From JBNLBT01 sp050303435 (GTDB taxonomy: Bacteria > Pseudomonadota > Gammaproteobacteria > Xanthomonadales > Marinicellaceae), in contig JBNLBT010000078.1 of the NCBI GenBank assembly GCA_050303435.1, positions 1 to 15,172 on the forward strand: a DNA stretch of 15,172 nt, read 5' to 3'. Positions 15,085 through 15,172 of the stretch are shown piece by piece (within the stretch, counting starts at the first letter, position 1; each line of letters starts with the position of its first letter). Under the pieces are notes generated by a model that was not told where the DNA came from, searched no databases, and saw only the letters and a program-made list of their open reading frames with translations. The translations under genes were made by a program, and so were the position numbers.

Positions 15085-15172
15085 AATTGCACCCCACGTG
15101 CGTGTGTTCAATGGTTTTCAGGCCGCGTCTGGTCCGCTCAACTCGGCCCAATCCGCGAAAAACTCAGGTCAG

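Noticed and set aside
15138..15172. Possible C-terminal end of an upstream minus-strand gene
   Set aside because: One frame is open for 11 codons from the window edge to a TGA, but that is too short to support a gene.

Overview
The window looks like a chromosomal segment of a moderately GC-rich Gram-negative bacterium, most likely a gammaproteobacterium near the Xanthomonadales/Lysobacterales. That placement is inference. It rests on the bacterial-type proS with an internal insertion domain, a DUF4124 envelope protein, a NatA/NatB exporter linked to an S33 peptidase, and an IPTL-CTERM-like tail. No ribosomal RNA, tRNA, CRISPR array or insertion sequence was found.

Layout. Bases 1-1633 are on the minus strand: a family-4-type glycosyltransferase cut by the window edge, then a strong terminator, then a small secreted P-domain protein with a variant IPTL-CTERM-like tail. 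Bases 1634-2193 are a gene-poor gap. From 2194 to 13339 everything is on the plus strand: an FNR-type flavin oxidoreductase; a block of secreted S33 peptidase, natA, natB and a DUF4124 protein (the first three overlap by ATGA); a secreted Asp-box beta-propeller protein with its own good sigma70-type promoter; proS overlapping a PmtA-like methyltransferase; and a TipAL-type MerR regulator followed 3 nt later by a family 6 (hypoxanthine) DNA glycosylase. Bases 13320-15084 return to the minus strand: a saccharopine dehydrogenase-family protein, then 1 nt later an iodotyrosine-deiodinase-like nitroreductase whose 3' end overlaps the DNA glycosylase by 20 bp. The last 88 bases hold the leader of the saccharopine dehydrogenase gene and no provable gene.

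How the genes may work together. The S33 peptidase and NatAB appear to be one translationally coupled unit, suggesting a peptidase and exporter acting on related peptide-like or toxic substrates. The MerR/TipAS regulator has an unusually clear 19-bp-spacer promoter with a palindrome in the spacer, so it probably controls itself and the DNA glycosylase. The two secreted proteins without obvious partners (P-domain and Asp-box) probably act at the cell surface or outside the cell.

The observations most worth following are the flavin nitroreductase that keeps the Glu-Tyr-Lys substrate triad of iodotyrosine deiodinase, and the TipAL-type regulator joined to a DNA-repair glycosylase. No clearly new multi-gene defence or mobile system was seen.
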